From JBFKPQ01 sp041628225 (GTDB lineage Bacteria > Actinomycetota > Acidimicrobiia > Spongiisociales > JAENVV01), in assembly GCA_041628225.1 (NCBI GenBank), contig JBFKPQ010000009.1, forward strand, positions 1 through 35,836: a DNA stretch of 35,836 nucleotides, in the 5' to 3' direction. The first letter of the stretch is position 1. Each line of letters begins with the position of its first letter. The notes beneath the pieces are model-generated. The model ran no database searches and was not told where the DNA came from. It saw nothing but the letters and a program-made list of their open reading frames with translations. Shown here in pieces: positions 23,281 through 31,386 of this stretch. The position numbers and the translations under genes were made by a program.

Positions 23281-23846
23281 CAGGCGCCTTCGGCGGCGAT
23301 ACGGACGATCTGGCGGATCACCCACCGGCCCTCGTCTTGAACCATGAGCACCTGGTAGTCCTCCCGTAACGTGGTCGTCGCCCCGTCCCAGGTGCGTTCG
23401 ATGACGGTTCCCCGGTCGGTGAACACGATCAGCCAGCCATCCGGATGGACGAAGTCGAGCGTGAGCTGGTGTCCGGTGGCGTCCTGGCCGAGCGTCCCGT
23501 CGCCGGAGATTCCGGCCATCACGGATTGGAGCGCCGGCCCCGAGAACGACCGATCGAGGTCGTCGGCGATGCCACTCGCCAGGGCGTCAGACCAGGCCTC
23601 CCATGCGGCGGCATAGGCGGTCGCCACGCGATCCGCCGCCACGGTGTCAGGCACGTCCGGTGTCTCAGCCCACGCCACCACCGACGGGTCGATGGACGCC
23701 CTGTCGAGCGTGATCAGAGGAGGTTCCGTGGCGGTTTGGATCGCCAGGATGAGTCCGGCGACTCGCCAGGTTCCGACGAGCAGCAACACAAGCGCCAGCA
23801 CCACGCCGGCTGCGGCTACGCCGATGGCCACCGGCTTGGCTCTCAC
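23280..23846 (-). CDS. Membrane-anchored protein of unknown function, possibly NTF2-like
   Basis: The 188-residue protein has one N-terminal membrane anchor ('VAIGVAAAGVVLALVLLLVG', about 6-25). An exported domain follows with 'ATAYAAAWEAWSDALASGIADDLDRSFSGPAL' and the end 'TTTLREDYQVLMVQDEGRWVIRQIV'. The pattern of a helix pair followed by long strands ending in 'GRWVI' is what NTF2-like/SnoaL-type domains show. The large GT-C-like protein of the same operon has a comparable stretch ('DYWQALADRDLEGAHETI...ADGRWYVV'). GTG 23846 is chosen because GGAGGGG lies just upstream and it overlaps the previous stop as GTGA. No enzyme motif seen. Confidence 0.65.
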   Translation of the reverse strand: MRAKPVAIGVAAAGVVLALVLLLVGTWRVAGLILAIQTATEPPLITLDRASIDPSVVAWAETPDVPDTVAADRVATAYAAAWEAWSDALASGIADDLDRSFSGPALQSVMAGISGDGTLGQDATGHQLTLDFVHPDGWLIVFTDRGTVIERTWDGATTTLREDYQVLMVQDEGRWVIRQIVRIAAEGA

Positions 23847-24751
23847 GGCCCCTCCTCGAGGAGCGTGACCGGCAGGCTCGCCACGCCGGCCACAATCATG
23901 GTCACCGTGATGGGTCCGCCCTCGTCGGGAGCCGGAACGCGCAGTCTGGCTCGGCCACCGATGACTTGGGACTGCACGAGCTGGCGCCCTCGGGCATCGT
24001 CGATCACGAAGGCGACGGCCGCGCCGTCGAGCAGTTCGTTGCCCGCCGCATCCACCAGCCGCTCCGACTCGACGATGACGTCGTCGCCGCCTGCAGGCCG
24101 AACGGCGGTGAGGGCCATGGGCACGGGCAGCCCAGGCACGACGTCGAACGCCCCCGGCGCGGCGACATCCGAAACGACGACCGCGATCTCGGTTGGGCCC
24201 GCCAGGCGACCGGTCTCGATGACGACGTGCGCGACGAGGTCGGCGGTCGCGGTCGATGCGGATTCGGTGGTCCCGGCTGGCCCCGTCCACGAAACGCGCA
24301 CGCCGGTGCCGTCGGCAACCGGGTTCCCATTCGAGTCCTCGGGTAACGCGAGCACGGTGACGTCGGTGACCCCGTCGGCGTCGACCCGGGCGGGAGAGAC
24401 CGCTGGGTACAGCGGCGCGGTGGCATCGCCGGCCAGAACCTCGACGTGCCGCATGACTTCGAGTCCGCCGCTGCGGGCCACCACCGTGACGGCGCCGGCG
24501 CGCAGCAAGGTGGGGTCGGCCACCGTGAGGGATCCGTTACCGCCGGCGAGTTCGAGCGTGGCCACGTGCGACCGCAGCCCGCCGACCACCATCAACGTCG
24601 CGGTGTCGTGTCCCGGGGCCGCCACCGTGACGGTCATCGGCTCACCGGCGCGCAGCTGGGCCGGAACCTCGAGTTCGAGTTGCCCACTGCCGGCGGTGCC
24701 GGTGGTCGCCGTTGCAACGACGAGAGCCATGAGCGCAGCAACGAACCTCAC
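23843..24751 (-). CDS. Exported Ig-like beta-sandwich protein
   Basis: The 302-residue protein has a signal peptide ('VRFVAALMALVVATATTGTAG'). The rest is repeated beta-sandwich sequence: 'LRAGEPMTVTVAAPGHDTATLMV', 'LLRAGAVTVVARSGGLEVM', 'DADGVTDVTVLALPEDSNGNPVADGTGVRVSW' and a further unit with 'RLVDAAGNELLDGAAVAFVID'. Phrases such as 'DxxGNxxxDGT' are typical of bacterial Ig-like (invasin/intimin type) domains. There are about three such units and no cysteine. It probably binds or spaces something at the cell surface. GTG 24751 overlaps the GT-C stop as GTGA. Confidence 0.7.
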   Translation of the reverse strand: MRFVAALMALVVATATTGTAGSGQLELEVPAQLRAGEPMTVTVAAPGHDTATLMVVGGLRSHVATLELAGGNGSLTVADPTLLRAGAVTVVARSGGLEVMRHVEVLAGDATAPLYPAVSPARVDADGVTDVTVLALPEDSNGNPVADGTGVRVSWTGPAGTTESASTATADLVAHVVIETGRLAGPTEIAVVVSDVAAPGAFDVVPGLPVPMALTAVRPAGGDDVIVESERLVDAAGNELLDGAAVAFVIDDARGRQLVQSQVIGGRARLRVPAPDEGGPITVTMIVAGVASLPVTLLEEGP

Positions 24752-27700
24752 GGCAACTCCTCGAACGCATCGGCGCGGACGGCCACCGAGCCGGCGCCCA
24801 TCCGAAGCCGGCCGGCGTCGGGGGTAGGCGGGTAGCCGAGGTCGGTGTTGTCCTCGACGACGACGGGCACGCCGAGCCGTTCGAGTTCGGCATCGGGCGT
24901 GACCTCGAAGGAGACGGGTCGGCGCGCCAGCGGGTTGAGGCCGCCGTTCACGAAGTGGCTGTCGACCCACACCAGCGTGCCCGCTCGGTCGTAGTGCGCC
25001 ACGAGGAGTCTCGGCACCAGTGCGGCGCGGTCACCGTCGTTGCGGACGAGACCGTCGACCGTGCCCGACGAGACCGTGAGCCGTTCGAGCGTGACGTTCC
25101 GGTCGAGCCCGCGGGCCGAGACCGTACCCCGCGCAGAGACTCGGACTGACCCGATCTCGGCATCCGCCAAGGCCGTTCCGTCGGGGGTCTTCGCGTCGAG
25201 GTGATCGAACGTGATGCGGAAGGGCGTGTGCTCACCAGGCCGTAGCTGATGTGCCGCCACGTATCCCGCGTTCGTCGTGGCCAACACCGTTCCGTCCGGT
25301 GCCAGCACCGTCGCCGTGATCGTCGTGTCGATCGGGAGAGCATCGCGGTTCGAGAGGACGCCGATCACGTGAAGGACGCCTTCGTGGACCACGACCCCGG
25401 CGTTGGTGACGTCGACGAGGGGGCGCGACTGAACCGATGCGATCTCACGCGGATGCCGAGCTCCGGAGACGTTCGTCGAGTCGACATAGGTGACAGCCGG
25501 CCGTCGCTCCACCGCCGGTTCGGCGGTCAGGTCTTCGGGCTCGGCGACAACGACATACCACCGTCCGTCGGCGGCCCGCTCGACGGCTGTGCGCTGCCGG
25601 TCGACCGATCGGCCGAACGGCGTGAGCCATCGCAGCGCCAAGTCGACCAGCACGGCGTCGTCGGACCGAACGACGGTTTCGCCGGCCTGCACGGCTTCCA
25701 GGATCGAGTACGACGACGTCAGGCCGATGTCCAGCGCGCGCTGTCGTCGGAACTCTTCCAGTGTCGGACGGACCGCGGGATGGATCGTCTCGTGCGCCCC
25801 CTCGAGGTCACGGTCCGCCAGCGCTTGCCAGTAATCGGCCGCGACGCGTTCAGGAGAGCGATCGAACGCCTCCATCGCGGGGAGGAGCATCACCACTCCG
25901 AGGGCAGCAACACCGGCGACAATCGAGATCCGGAGAGCCGCCGACTCGGCCTCGCCGCGGCGCTCCGTCGACGGGTCCCGCCTCCGGCGCTGCCGGACCT
26001 CCAAACCTTCCTCATCGGCCAGTCGCCCGAGGTACGAGCCGACCGCGTCGAACAGGCCCTTGACGGACGGCATGACGGATTCCCAGCCTTCCCGGCTGCC
26101 GTGCCGGGCGCGATGGCGGGTGGCCAGCGCCCACGCCAGCAAGCCCAGCCCCACCGCTCCCAGGGGAACGGTCCCCCACGCCCATTCGGCGGCCGTGACG
26201 GTGATGTCGCGCGGAGCCGGATCCGGGATGGGCACGTCCGCCCGTTCCCAGATCATGACGCCGTTGTCGAGTCGCTCGATCGCGTGCCAACCGGAGAAAT
26301 GCAACAGCGGGTCGTAGAACTCGTCGTTGGAGAACACGAACTTCAGGCCGTAGGTCTCCGGGGTCGTGAGAATCGCCTCGAGCGCCGGCAAGCCGGCACC
26401 GCCGCCAAACTTCGCGCCATCGAGGCGTTCGACCGGCGAGGTGACCAACTCTGGCAAACGCCGAGCCGAGTGATAATTGCCCTCGACATTGCCAGCTTCC
26501 GTGTGGGCCGCCAGCCAGGCCATCTGGTCGCCGAAACCGAGCGTCAGGTAGCGCCACTGCCAATGGCGATCTTTGGCCAGGAAATCGACGATCGGATCCG
26601 GGTCCACGGCCTCGGGTTGGAGTTCGAGGATCTCGGTCAGGTTGGGTGTCAGCAGCAGAGGAACCGCGAGTGCTGCGACGACGAATGACTTCACCAGCCC
26701 GAGCGAAGCCCTGCCGAAGCGATCGATGATGTCGGCGGCGATCACGCCGTCCCAGAGACTCCGGAGCAAGGCTCCCACCAATGGGGCAGCACAGATGATG
26801 GCCCAGGCGGTGAAGCGATCGAGCGTCAGGATGTCGAAGGCGTCGCCCAACGCCAGGCGCGCGACCGGGGTCGTGTCGCCGAGGCCCAGCACTGCCAGGG
26901 CGAGGAACGAAAGGCCCAGTGCCCAGGCGCGCGACGTGAAGGCAGCCCACAGGACATACGGGATCGTCAAGATCGCCGCGCCCCAGGGGACGATGAAGAA
27001 CATGAGCGCAGCGGGGAAGTCGGACAGGAAATCGGAACGGCTGGCATGCGGGATGGGAACCTGCGCGACCGGATCTTCGGCGCCCCACAGCCAATAGGGC
27101 AGGATCGCCAGTCCCACGACCATGATGCTGGAGACCCCGAGTACTCCCGCGCGGGCCAGCACCGGACCCGCCCGGCGAACCCGGTCGGCGACCCGGGCGG
27201 TCAGCGTCGTTCGTTTCGGTTCGGGGCCGGCGATCCGGCGGGTGGAATCCGCAAGGGCGACGACAGCCATCGGCCCGAGAAAGCAGACGGCCGCGAAGAT
27301 CGTGGTGAGATGATGGGTCACCGCGGTCGCGGCGGTGAGCGCCAATGCCTCGAAGAAGGCGCGCGGGCGCCCTCCTGCGATCCATTCGTACGCGGACGGG
27401 AGACCGTTGAGGAAGAACGCCAGTGCCAGCACCGTCGGCAATTGGCCGAACACGTGAACGGTTTGAGCGAGCATGGACGACACGGCCACGAAGAGCGCCG
27501 CGTAGCCGGCCGCTCGCTCATCCACCCACAACTGTGCGAACCGGAACACGCCGATCACGAGCGCCACGACGGCCAAGGTCTGCACCACGACGAACGCGAG
27601 TTCCAAACCGGTGGCCTTCGACACCATCGCCACCAGCTGGTGAGAGGCCGGGGGATAGCTCGCCACGCTGAACCCGGTGTACCAGCGTGGTTCGAAGAAC

Positions 27701-27903
27701 GAGAACCAGTCGGTGGCGTAGTGGTCGGCGAAGAAGATGTGGACGTAGGCGTCGTACGTGCGGCGGTACGAACCGGTCAGGAGGAGCCCACCGTGATACC
27801 CGAAGGACACGAGCAGGGCGAGACGCATCGGGAGGTCGAGCCCGCGCGAACGGGTCCACAGTGCACGACCAGCTCGCTCGGCGGTCTTGGCTTCAGGCGG
27901 CAT
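24748..27903 (-). CDS. Very large multi-pass membrane protein, GT-C glycosyltransferase-like, with exported C-terminal domains
   Basis: This product of 1051 residues (1063 if GTG 27939 is used) has about 11-13 membrane segments in its first 440 residues. An early outside loop 'RRTYDAYVHIFFADHYATDWF' holds acidic and His residues where GT-C transferases have their catalytic Asp. Another segment reads 'VTHHLTTIFAAVCFLGP'. After a soluble part and another membrane pass (about 605) comes a cytoplasmic basic stretch, then one further pass (about 665). The last 370 residues are exported: an NTF2-like part ('YWQALADRDLEGAHETIHPAVRP') and two beta-sandwich units ('GVLSNRDALPIDTTITATV', 'VDGLVRNDGDRAAL'). 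ATG 27903 has ACGAGG five bases upstream, so I prefer it over GTG 27939. It likely transfers a sugar from a lipid carrier outside the membrane, fed by the GT2 gene before it; no direct family match. Confidence 0.72.
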   Translation of the reverse strand: MPPEAKTAERAGRALWTRSRGLDLPMRLALLVSFGYHGGLLLTGSYRRTYDAYVHIFFADHYATDWFSFFEPRWYTGFSVASYPPASHQLVAMVSKATGLELAFVVVQTLAVVALVIGVFRFAQLWVDERAAGYAALFVAVSSMLAQTVHVFGQLPTVLALAFFLNGLPSAYEWIAGGRPRAFFEALALTAATAVTHHLTTIFAAVCFLGPMAVVALADSTRRIAGPEPKRTTLTARVADRVRRAGPVLARAGVLGVSSIMVVGLAILPYWLWGAEDPVAQVPIPHASRSDFLSDFPAALMFFIVPWGAAILTIPYVLWAAFTSRAWALGLSFLALAVLGLGDTTPVARLALGDAFDILTLDRFTAWAIICAAPLVGALLRSLWDGVIAADIIDRFGRASLGLVKSFVVAALAVPLLLTPNLTEILELQPEAVDPDPIVDFLAKDRHWQWRYLTLGFGDQMAWLAAHTEAGNVEGNYHSARRLPELVTSPVERLDGAKFGGGAGLPALEAILTTPETYGLKFVFSNDEFYDPLLHFSGWHAIERLDNGVMIWERADVPIPDPAPRDITVTAAEWAWGTVPLGAVGLGLLAWALATRHRARHGSREGWESVMPSVKGLFDAVGSYLGRLADEEGLEVRQRRRRDPSTERRGEAESAALRISIVAGVAALGVVMLLPAMEAFDRSPERVAADYWQALADRDLEGAHETIHPAVRPTLEEFRRQRALDIGLTSSYSILEAVQAGETVVRSDDAVLVDLALRWLTPFGRSVDRQRTAVERAADGRWYVVVAEPEDLTAEPAVERRPAVTYVDSTNVSGARHPREIASVQSRPLVDVTNAGVVVHEGVLHVIGVLSNRDALPIDTTITATVLAPDGTVLATTNAGYVAAHQLRPGEHTPFRITFDHLDAKTPDGTALADAEIGSVRVSARGTVSARGLDRNVTLERLTVSSGTVDGLVRNDGDRAALVPRLLVAHYDRAGTLVWVDSHFVNGGLNPLARRPVSFEVTPDAELERLGVPVVVEDNTDLGYPPTPDAGRLRMGAGSVAVRADAFEELP

Positions 27904-27954
27904 GGCAGCCTCGTCTGCTCGAACGACATTCAGGCTCACGAGCCGCCGGCCTGG

Positions 27955-28758
27955 TCAGCGACCTGCAGACACCACGTCGGGTGCCGGCCGTGTGCGAGCA
28001 TAAGCACCGCGCAGGGCATTCCATCGTATTTCGACGACGGCCCGAAGAAACCGCAGCGGCTCTCGCACCGAGTCGACCTTCGAGAACGGCGCCTCGTACC
28101 AGGTGACCGGAACCTCCACGACGGCGAGGCCATGACGCTTGGCGATGAACAGGAGTTCCAGATCGAACGCAAACCCGTCGATCGTCTGACGTGCGAACAG
28201 CTCGTCGGCCGCGTGGCCTCGGAAGAGCTTGAAACCGCATTGCGTGTCGCGGATCTGCAGCCCCAACAGCCCCCGTACGATGCGGCTCAGCCCTGCACTC
28301 AACGCCTGGCGCAACCCGGACCGGTTCTCCACGATGGCCCCGTCTGCGGCGCGCGAGCCGATCGCCACGTCGAAACCGTCAGCGTCGAGTGCGTCCATGA
28401 GCCTGGTGAGCTCGGCGATCGGCGTCGAGAAGTCGGCGTCGGCGAACAGACGGTAGGTGCCCCGAGCCGCCTGTATGCCGCGCCGCACGGCGCTTCCCTT
28501 GCCGGCGTTGCCAGGGGCTTCAAGGACTCGGAGATTGACGAGCTCGAGGCTGCGCACGAGGTCGACGGTTTGATCGGTGGAGCCGTCGTCGGCGACGATC
28601 AACTCCCACTCGAAGCCGAGGTCGCTCACGAACGCGGCGATGGCCCCGATCGTGGGAACGATTCGAATCTCTTCGTTGTAGGCCGGGATGATGATGGAGA
28701 GCAGTGGCCTGTCCTGGATGGGCTCTCGCTTCCAGCGGGCGTATGCTTCGTACGTCAT
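27955..28758 (-). CDS. Glycosyltransferase family 2, dolichyl/polyprenyl-phosphate glucosyltransferase type
   Basis: The 267-residue GT-A enzyme has 'LSIIIPAYNEEIRIVPTI' near residue 20, 'ELIVADDGSTDQTVDLV', 'NAGKGSAVRRGIQAARG' and the metal site 'LFADADFSTP'. 'DTQCGFKLFRGHAADELF' and 'FDLELLFIAKRHGLAVVEVPVTW' are marks of the ALG5-like branch that loads a sugar onto polyprenyl phosphate. Such lipid-linked sugars are donors for GT-C enzymes, and the next gene is GT-C-like. ATG 28758 follows GAGAGAG; an in-frame upstream ATG near 28846 would add about 29 residues and overlap the divergent acylphosphatase gene. Confidence 0.9.
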   Translation of the reverse strand: MTYEAYARWKREPIQDRPLLSIIIPAYNEEIRIVPTIGAIAAFVSDLGFEWELIVADDGSTDQTVDLVRSLELVNLRVLEAPGNAGKGSAVRRGIQAARGTYRLFADADFSTPIAELTRLMDALDADGFDVAIGSRAADGAIVENRSGLRQALSAGLSRIVRGLLGLQIRDTQCGFKLFRGHAADELFARQTIDGFAFDLELLFIAKRHGLAVVEVPVTWYEAPFSKVDSVREPLRFLRAVVEIRWNALRGAYARTRPAPDVVSAGR

Positions 28759-28843
28759 ATCTCTCTCGGCGTGCCGCCGGACGAGGAACTGTGTCACCGA
28801 TTCATCGGCTCGGAACGGCACCGGTTGAAGGGTTTTGTGCAGC

Positions 28844-29143
28844 ATGCAACCATCGGACGACCCCCGGTCGCCACAGGCGATCCGCGCGGTGGTCGAGGGT
28901 CGCGTGCAGGGCGTCGGGTTCCGCATGGCAACCGTGGCGGCGGCTCGCCGACTCGGCGTGGCGGGTTGGTGCCGAAACCGGACCGACGGCAGCGTTGAGA
29001 TCTTCGCCCAGGGGCCGCCTGGACCACTCGACGAGTTTCGCTCGTTTCTCTGGCACGGACCATCGGGGGCTCGCGTCGGTGCGTGTCGGGAGGAACGCGT
29101 CGCCGCCCGCCCGGACGTGACCGACTTCTCGATTCGCTTCTGA
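28844..29143 (+). CDS. acyP: Acylphosphatase
   Basis: The 99-residue protein is a standard acylphosphatase, which hydrolyses carboxyl-phosphate bonds such as acetyl phosphate. The active-site loop 'GRVQGVGFRMAT' has the phosphate-binding Arg, and the catalytic Asn is in 'GWCRNRTDGSVEIFAQG'. The usual C-terminal aromatic strand is 'DFSIRF'. ATG 28844 is preferred; TTG 28835 in the same frame is another option. It is divergent from the GT2 gene and 21 bases ahead of arsC-like. Confidence 0.93.
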   Translation: MQPSDDPRSPQAIRAVVEGRVQGVGFRMATVAAARRLGVAGWCRNRTDGSVEIFAQGPPGPLDEFRSFLWHGPSGARVGACREERVAARPDVTDFSIRF

Positions 29144-29164
29144 GGAATCTGCCACAATGCGGGC

Positions 29165-29575
29165 ATGACGCCGCCGTCCATCCTGTTCCTCTGCGTCCAC
29201 AACGCCGGCCGCTCGCAGATGGCGGCCGGATTCGCCCGGCACCTGGGGGGCGACCGCGTGCACGTCTATTCCGGCGGATCGGAACCGGCTGCGACGGTGA
29301 ATCCCGCTGCGGTTGAGGCCATGGCCGAGGTCGGCATCGACCTGGCGGACCAGCAGCCCACCCGGTGGACCGACAACTCCGTACGTCAAGCCGACGTGGT
29401 CGTCACCATGGGGTGCGGCGACACGTGCCCGATCTATCCGGGCAAGCGCTACGAGGATTGGCCGCTCACCGATCCTGCCGGCCTCGCCGCGGCCGACGTC
29501 GCCCCGATCCGCGACGAGATCGAGCGCCGGGTGCGGGTGCTGCTGACGCAGCTCGGTATCCCACCGAGGGACTAG
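29165..29575 (+). CDS. Arsenate reductase, arsenate-mycothiol transferase type (LMW phosphatase fold)
   Basis: This 136-residue protein has the LMW-phosphatase P-loop 'CVHNAGRSQMA' (10-20, CX5R type) and the later cysteines in 'MGCGDTCPIYPGKRYEDWPLTDP'. That second motif, and 'PIRDEIERRVRVLL' at the end, match the actinobacterial ArsC that joins arsenate to mycothiol, to be reduced by a mycoredoxin. It supports a mycothiol-making actinobacterium. A thioredoxin-coupled mode is the alternative. No arsR, arsenite pump or acr gene adjoins it. ATG 29165 lies soon after the acylphosphatase stop. Confidence 0.88.
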   Translation: MTPPSILFLCVHNAGRSQMAAGFARHLGGDRVHVYSGGSEPAATVNPAAVEAMAEVGIDLADQQPTRWTDNSVRQADVVVTMGCGDTCPIYPGKRYEDWPLTDPAGLAAADVAPIRDEIERRVRVLLTQLGIPPRD

Positions 29576-29657
29576 TCAGTTCGTCTGTGCGAGAAACGGC
29601 TCCCAACCGCGCGGCTCCGGCTGCCGATATCACTGAAGAGCAGCTGAGGAGATACCC

Positions 29658-29849
29658 ATTTTCCGGTCCAAACAGGACCACGAGCACGATTACCGGCATG
29701 CCGGGACCGTCGCAGGACTGACCCGGCTCCTGTGCGGATGCGGCAAGGTGAGCATCCACGCCGACGACGGCCCCGTGGTCAAGCTCCGCTTCAACCCGAC
29801 CGAAACGTTGGCCGGCTCACGGCGTGAGCTGACTGTCCGACCGGCCTGA
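29658..29849 (+). CDS. Candidate 63-residue small protein with a rare ATT start
   Basis: A frame open since TGA at about 29632 contains no ATG, GTG or TTG until late, but GAGGAG (29646-29651) lies six bases before ATT 29658. From there 63 codons run to TGA 29849. About 80% of third bases are G or C, as in real genes here. The sequence is plausible for a small globular protein: charged start 'FRSKQDHEHDYRHAG', a Cys pair in 'LTRLLCGCGKVSIH', and 'PVVKLRFNPTETLAG'. The stop is two bases from the stop of the convergent Yip1-like gene. ATT is a known but rare start (infC). A frameshifted remnant is the other explanation. Family not recognised. Confidence 0.45.
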   Translation: MFRSKQDHEHDYRHAGTVAGLTRLLCGCGKVSIHADDGPVVKLRFNPTETLAGSRRELTVRPA

Positions 29850-29851
29850 GG

Positions 29852-30376
29852 TCACCCACCGAGGCCGGCGAACACCGCCAGCACGAACACCAGAAGCAGG
29901 AACGCGGCGATGAAGATCACCGCGACGGGGATCAGCACGACAGCCGCAGCCGCCCCGGTCGAGATGGCATGCACCTCGCGCACACCGACGATCGCGGCCA
30001 CGATCGTCCATACGAATCCGACGAGGCCACCGATGTACGGGACGATTCCCAGCGCGCTCGGTCCGGTGGCGAACCCGAGAGATCGCAGCAGCTGTCCGTA
30101 GTCGCCGGTTCCGCCGAAGAGTTTGCCCAACCCGAGGGTGATCGCCGCGATGATGACCAACCCGAGGGGCGCACCGATGATGGCCGCCGACAGCCAACTC
30201 CCGACGGTGCCGTCGGCGGCGAACAACGTCGTTCCGATTCCCCCGATGAGCGACGAGAGGATCGCAACGACGAAGGCCGAGCCCGTGGCGTTCGTGTCGG
30301 CTGCCAGCTCTTTGAACACGTCTGCATCGAGCATCGCGGCCCGTTTCGCACGATCGAAGATGTCCGTGAAGTCCAT
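29852..30376 (-). CDS. Yip1-like integral membrane protein
   Basis: The 174-residue protein begins with an amphipathic stretch ('MDFTDIFDRAKRAAMLDADVFKELAAD'), then has about four to five hydrophobic segments. 'AFVVAILSSLIGGIGTTL', 'YGQLLRSLGFATGPSALGIVPYIGGLVGFVWTIVAAIVGVREVH' and the end segment fit the bacterial Yip1 domain family. The phrase 'RxLGFAxxPxxLGxxPxxG' is its usual mark. Function unknown. ATG 30376 has GGGAGG just upstream. Confidence 0.85.
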   Translation of the reverse strand: MDFTDIFDRAKRAAMLDADVFKELAADTNATGSAFVVAILSSLIGGIGTTLFAADGTVGSWLSAAIIGAPLGLVIIAAITLGLGKLFGGTGDYGQLLRSLGFATGPSALGIVPYIGGLVGFVWTIVAAIVGVREVHAISTGAAAAVVLIPVAVIFIAAFLLLVFVLAVFAGLGG

Positions 30377-30712
30377 GGGTCCCTCCCCTGCTGAGCACGC
30401 CGACCGTGCTCATTCTGCCGGACGAACAGCCGGGCGGCCTGGATTTGTGGGGACCAAGGTCTCTTCTCGATGAAGCACCGGCGGAGTCCTCGAGGTGTGG
30501 GCGGCGGCCTGGGCAGATGCACGAGGGCGCGCCGAATCGCTCGCCGCGCTGGCTGAGGGCGGTCGTGAACGTCCACGAGAAGGTGCTCTCGTGTCGTCCT
30601 CGCATGGAGGGAGGTGAAGGCGACTTGGCATCGTTCGACACCCCTGCGAGCCCTGGCGTCATGGGTGTCGTCGTGCTGCTGACCGGCACGTTCGCCATCG
30701 GCGACTGACGAG
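30377..30712. other. 336-base region without a supported gene
   Basis: A short hairpin (GAGCAC, 30395-30400, with GTGCTC, 30407-30412) precedes the Yip1-like gene and may belong to its leader. A 100-codon plus-strand frame from GTG 30406 to 30708 is open but its sequence looks like no protein family, and it is Arg/Pro/Gly-rich as chance frames in this GC range are. I would not call a gene here. Confidence 0.5.
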
Positions 30713-31066
30713 TCAGCGCCCGGAGCCGAACCGAATGAGGTTGGCGTCGACATCCAGACAGGCGCCCTCGCGCATGCCGTATTCGGTGTCCGTCGGCTCC
30801 ACGAGTCGGCCGTCCAATCCGGCCGCGGCCCACTCCGCAAAGAGGGCATCGGCGTCATCGACAAAGAGATAGACAGCAGACATGTTTCGCTTCGGTTTCA
30901 GCCCGTCGACCTGCGCCAGGTGCAGCTCGAGGTCATCTCGGACGGCGAAGGCATAGGCGTCCGGCCCTTCGTACCGGCGCACTGCGAACCCCATCCGGCG
31001 ATAGTGCTCCATGGCTCTCTCGAGATCCCGGACGGGAAACACCGGCGACCAGCGGTGAAACTGCAT
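30713..31066 (-). CDS. VOC superfamily protein (glyoxalase/bleomycin-resistance type)
   Basis: This 117-residue single-unit VOC protein reads 'WSPVFPVRDLERAMEHYRRMGFAVRRYEG', 'LELHLAQVDGLKPKRN', 'VYLFVDDADALFAEWAAAGL' and 'YGMREGACLDVDANLIRFG'. The last phrase is the usual end of the bleomycin-resistance/glyoxalase group, which binds drugs or metal-dependent substrates as a dimer. The exact ligand is unknown. Stop 30713 directly meets the gene-free region. Confidence 0.85.
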   Translation of the reverse strand: MQFHRWSPVFPVRDLERAMEHYRRMGFAVRRYEGPDAYAFAVRDDLELHLAQVDGLKPKRNMSAVYLFVDDADALFAEWAAAGLDGRLVEPTDTEYGMREGACLDVDANLIRFGSGR

Positions 31067-31083
31067 GACGCCGAACCTACCGG

Positions 31084-31386
31084 TCAGAGGCGAGCCGTGT
31101 CGATGACCATGCGCACCGCCACATCATCGCCGTCCGCGAGCGACTCGGCGATGCGGACTCCTCGTTTGATCGGGAGGACGTACGAGGCCGCCTTCGTGTC
31201 GGGGAACAGCGACGTCTGCCATGTGGTTGCTCCGACGGTCACCGCGACGGGGACCGACCCGAAGCCGCGCCGATGAGGTACGGCTTCGGCGATGTCGTCG
31301 GCGACGTCCGTCGGCAGGGTCACGAAATACCAGGCCGCCCCTCCCGGATATCGCCAGAGCTCGGCACCGAACTCGTACGCGGTCAC
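31084..31386 (-). CDS. DUF1905 domain protein
   Basis: The 100-residue protein matches DUF1905: 'FGAELWRYPGGAAWYFVTLPTDVADDI', 'GFGSVPVAVTVGATTWQTSLFPD', 'SYVLPIKRGVRIAESLADGDDVAVRM'. These small beta-barrel proteins have no settled function and often sit with SRPBCC genes. Start GTG 31386 overlaps the SRPBCC stop as GTGA, so it is the third gene of the arsR-SRPBCC-DUF1905 operon. Confidence 0.9.
   Translation of the reverse strand: MTAYEFGAELWRYPGGAAWYFVTLPTDVADDIAEAVPHRRGFGSVPVAVTVGATTWQTSLFPDTKAASYVLPIKRGVRIAESLADGDDVAVRMVIDTARL

Noticed and set aside
30406..30708. A 100-codon plus-strand frame between the Yip1-like and VOC genes
   Set aside because: No ribosome-binding site, no recognisable domain and chance-like composition.
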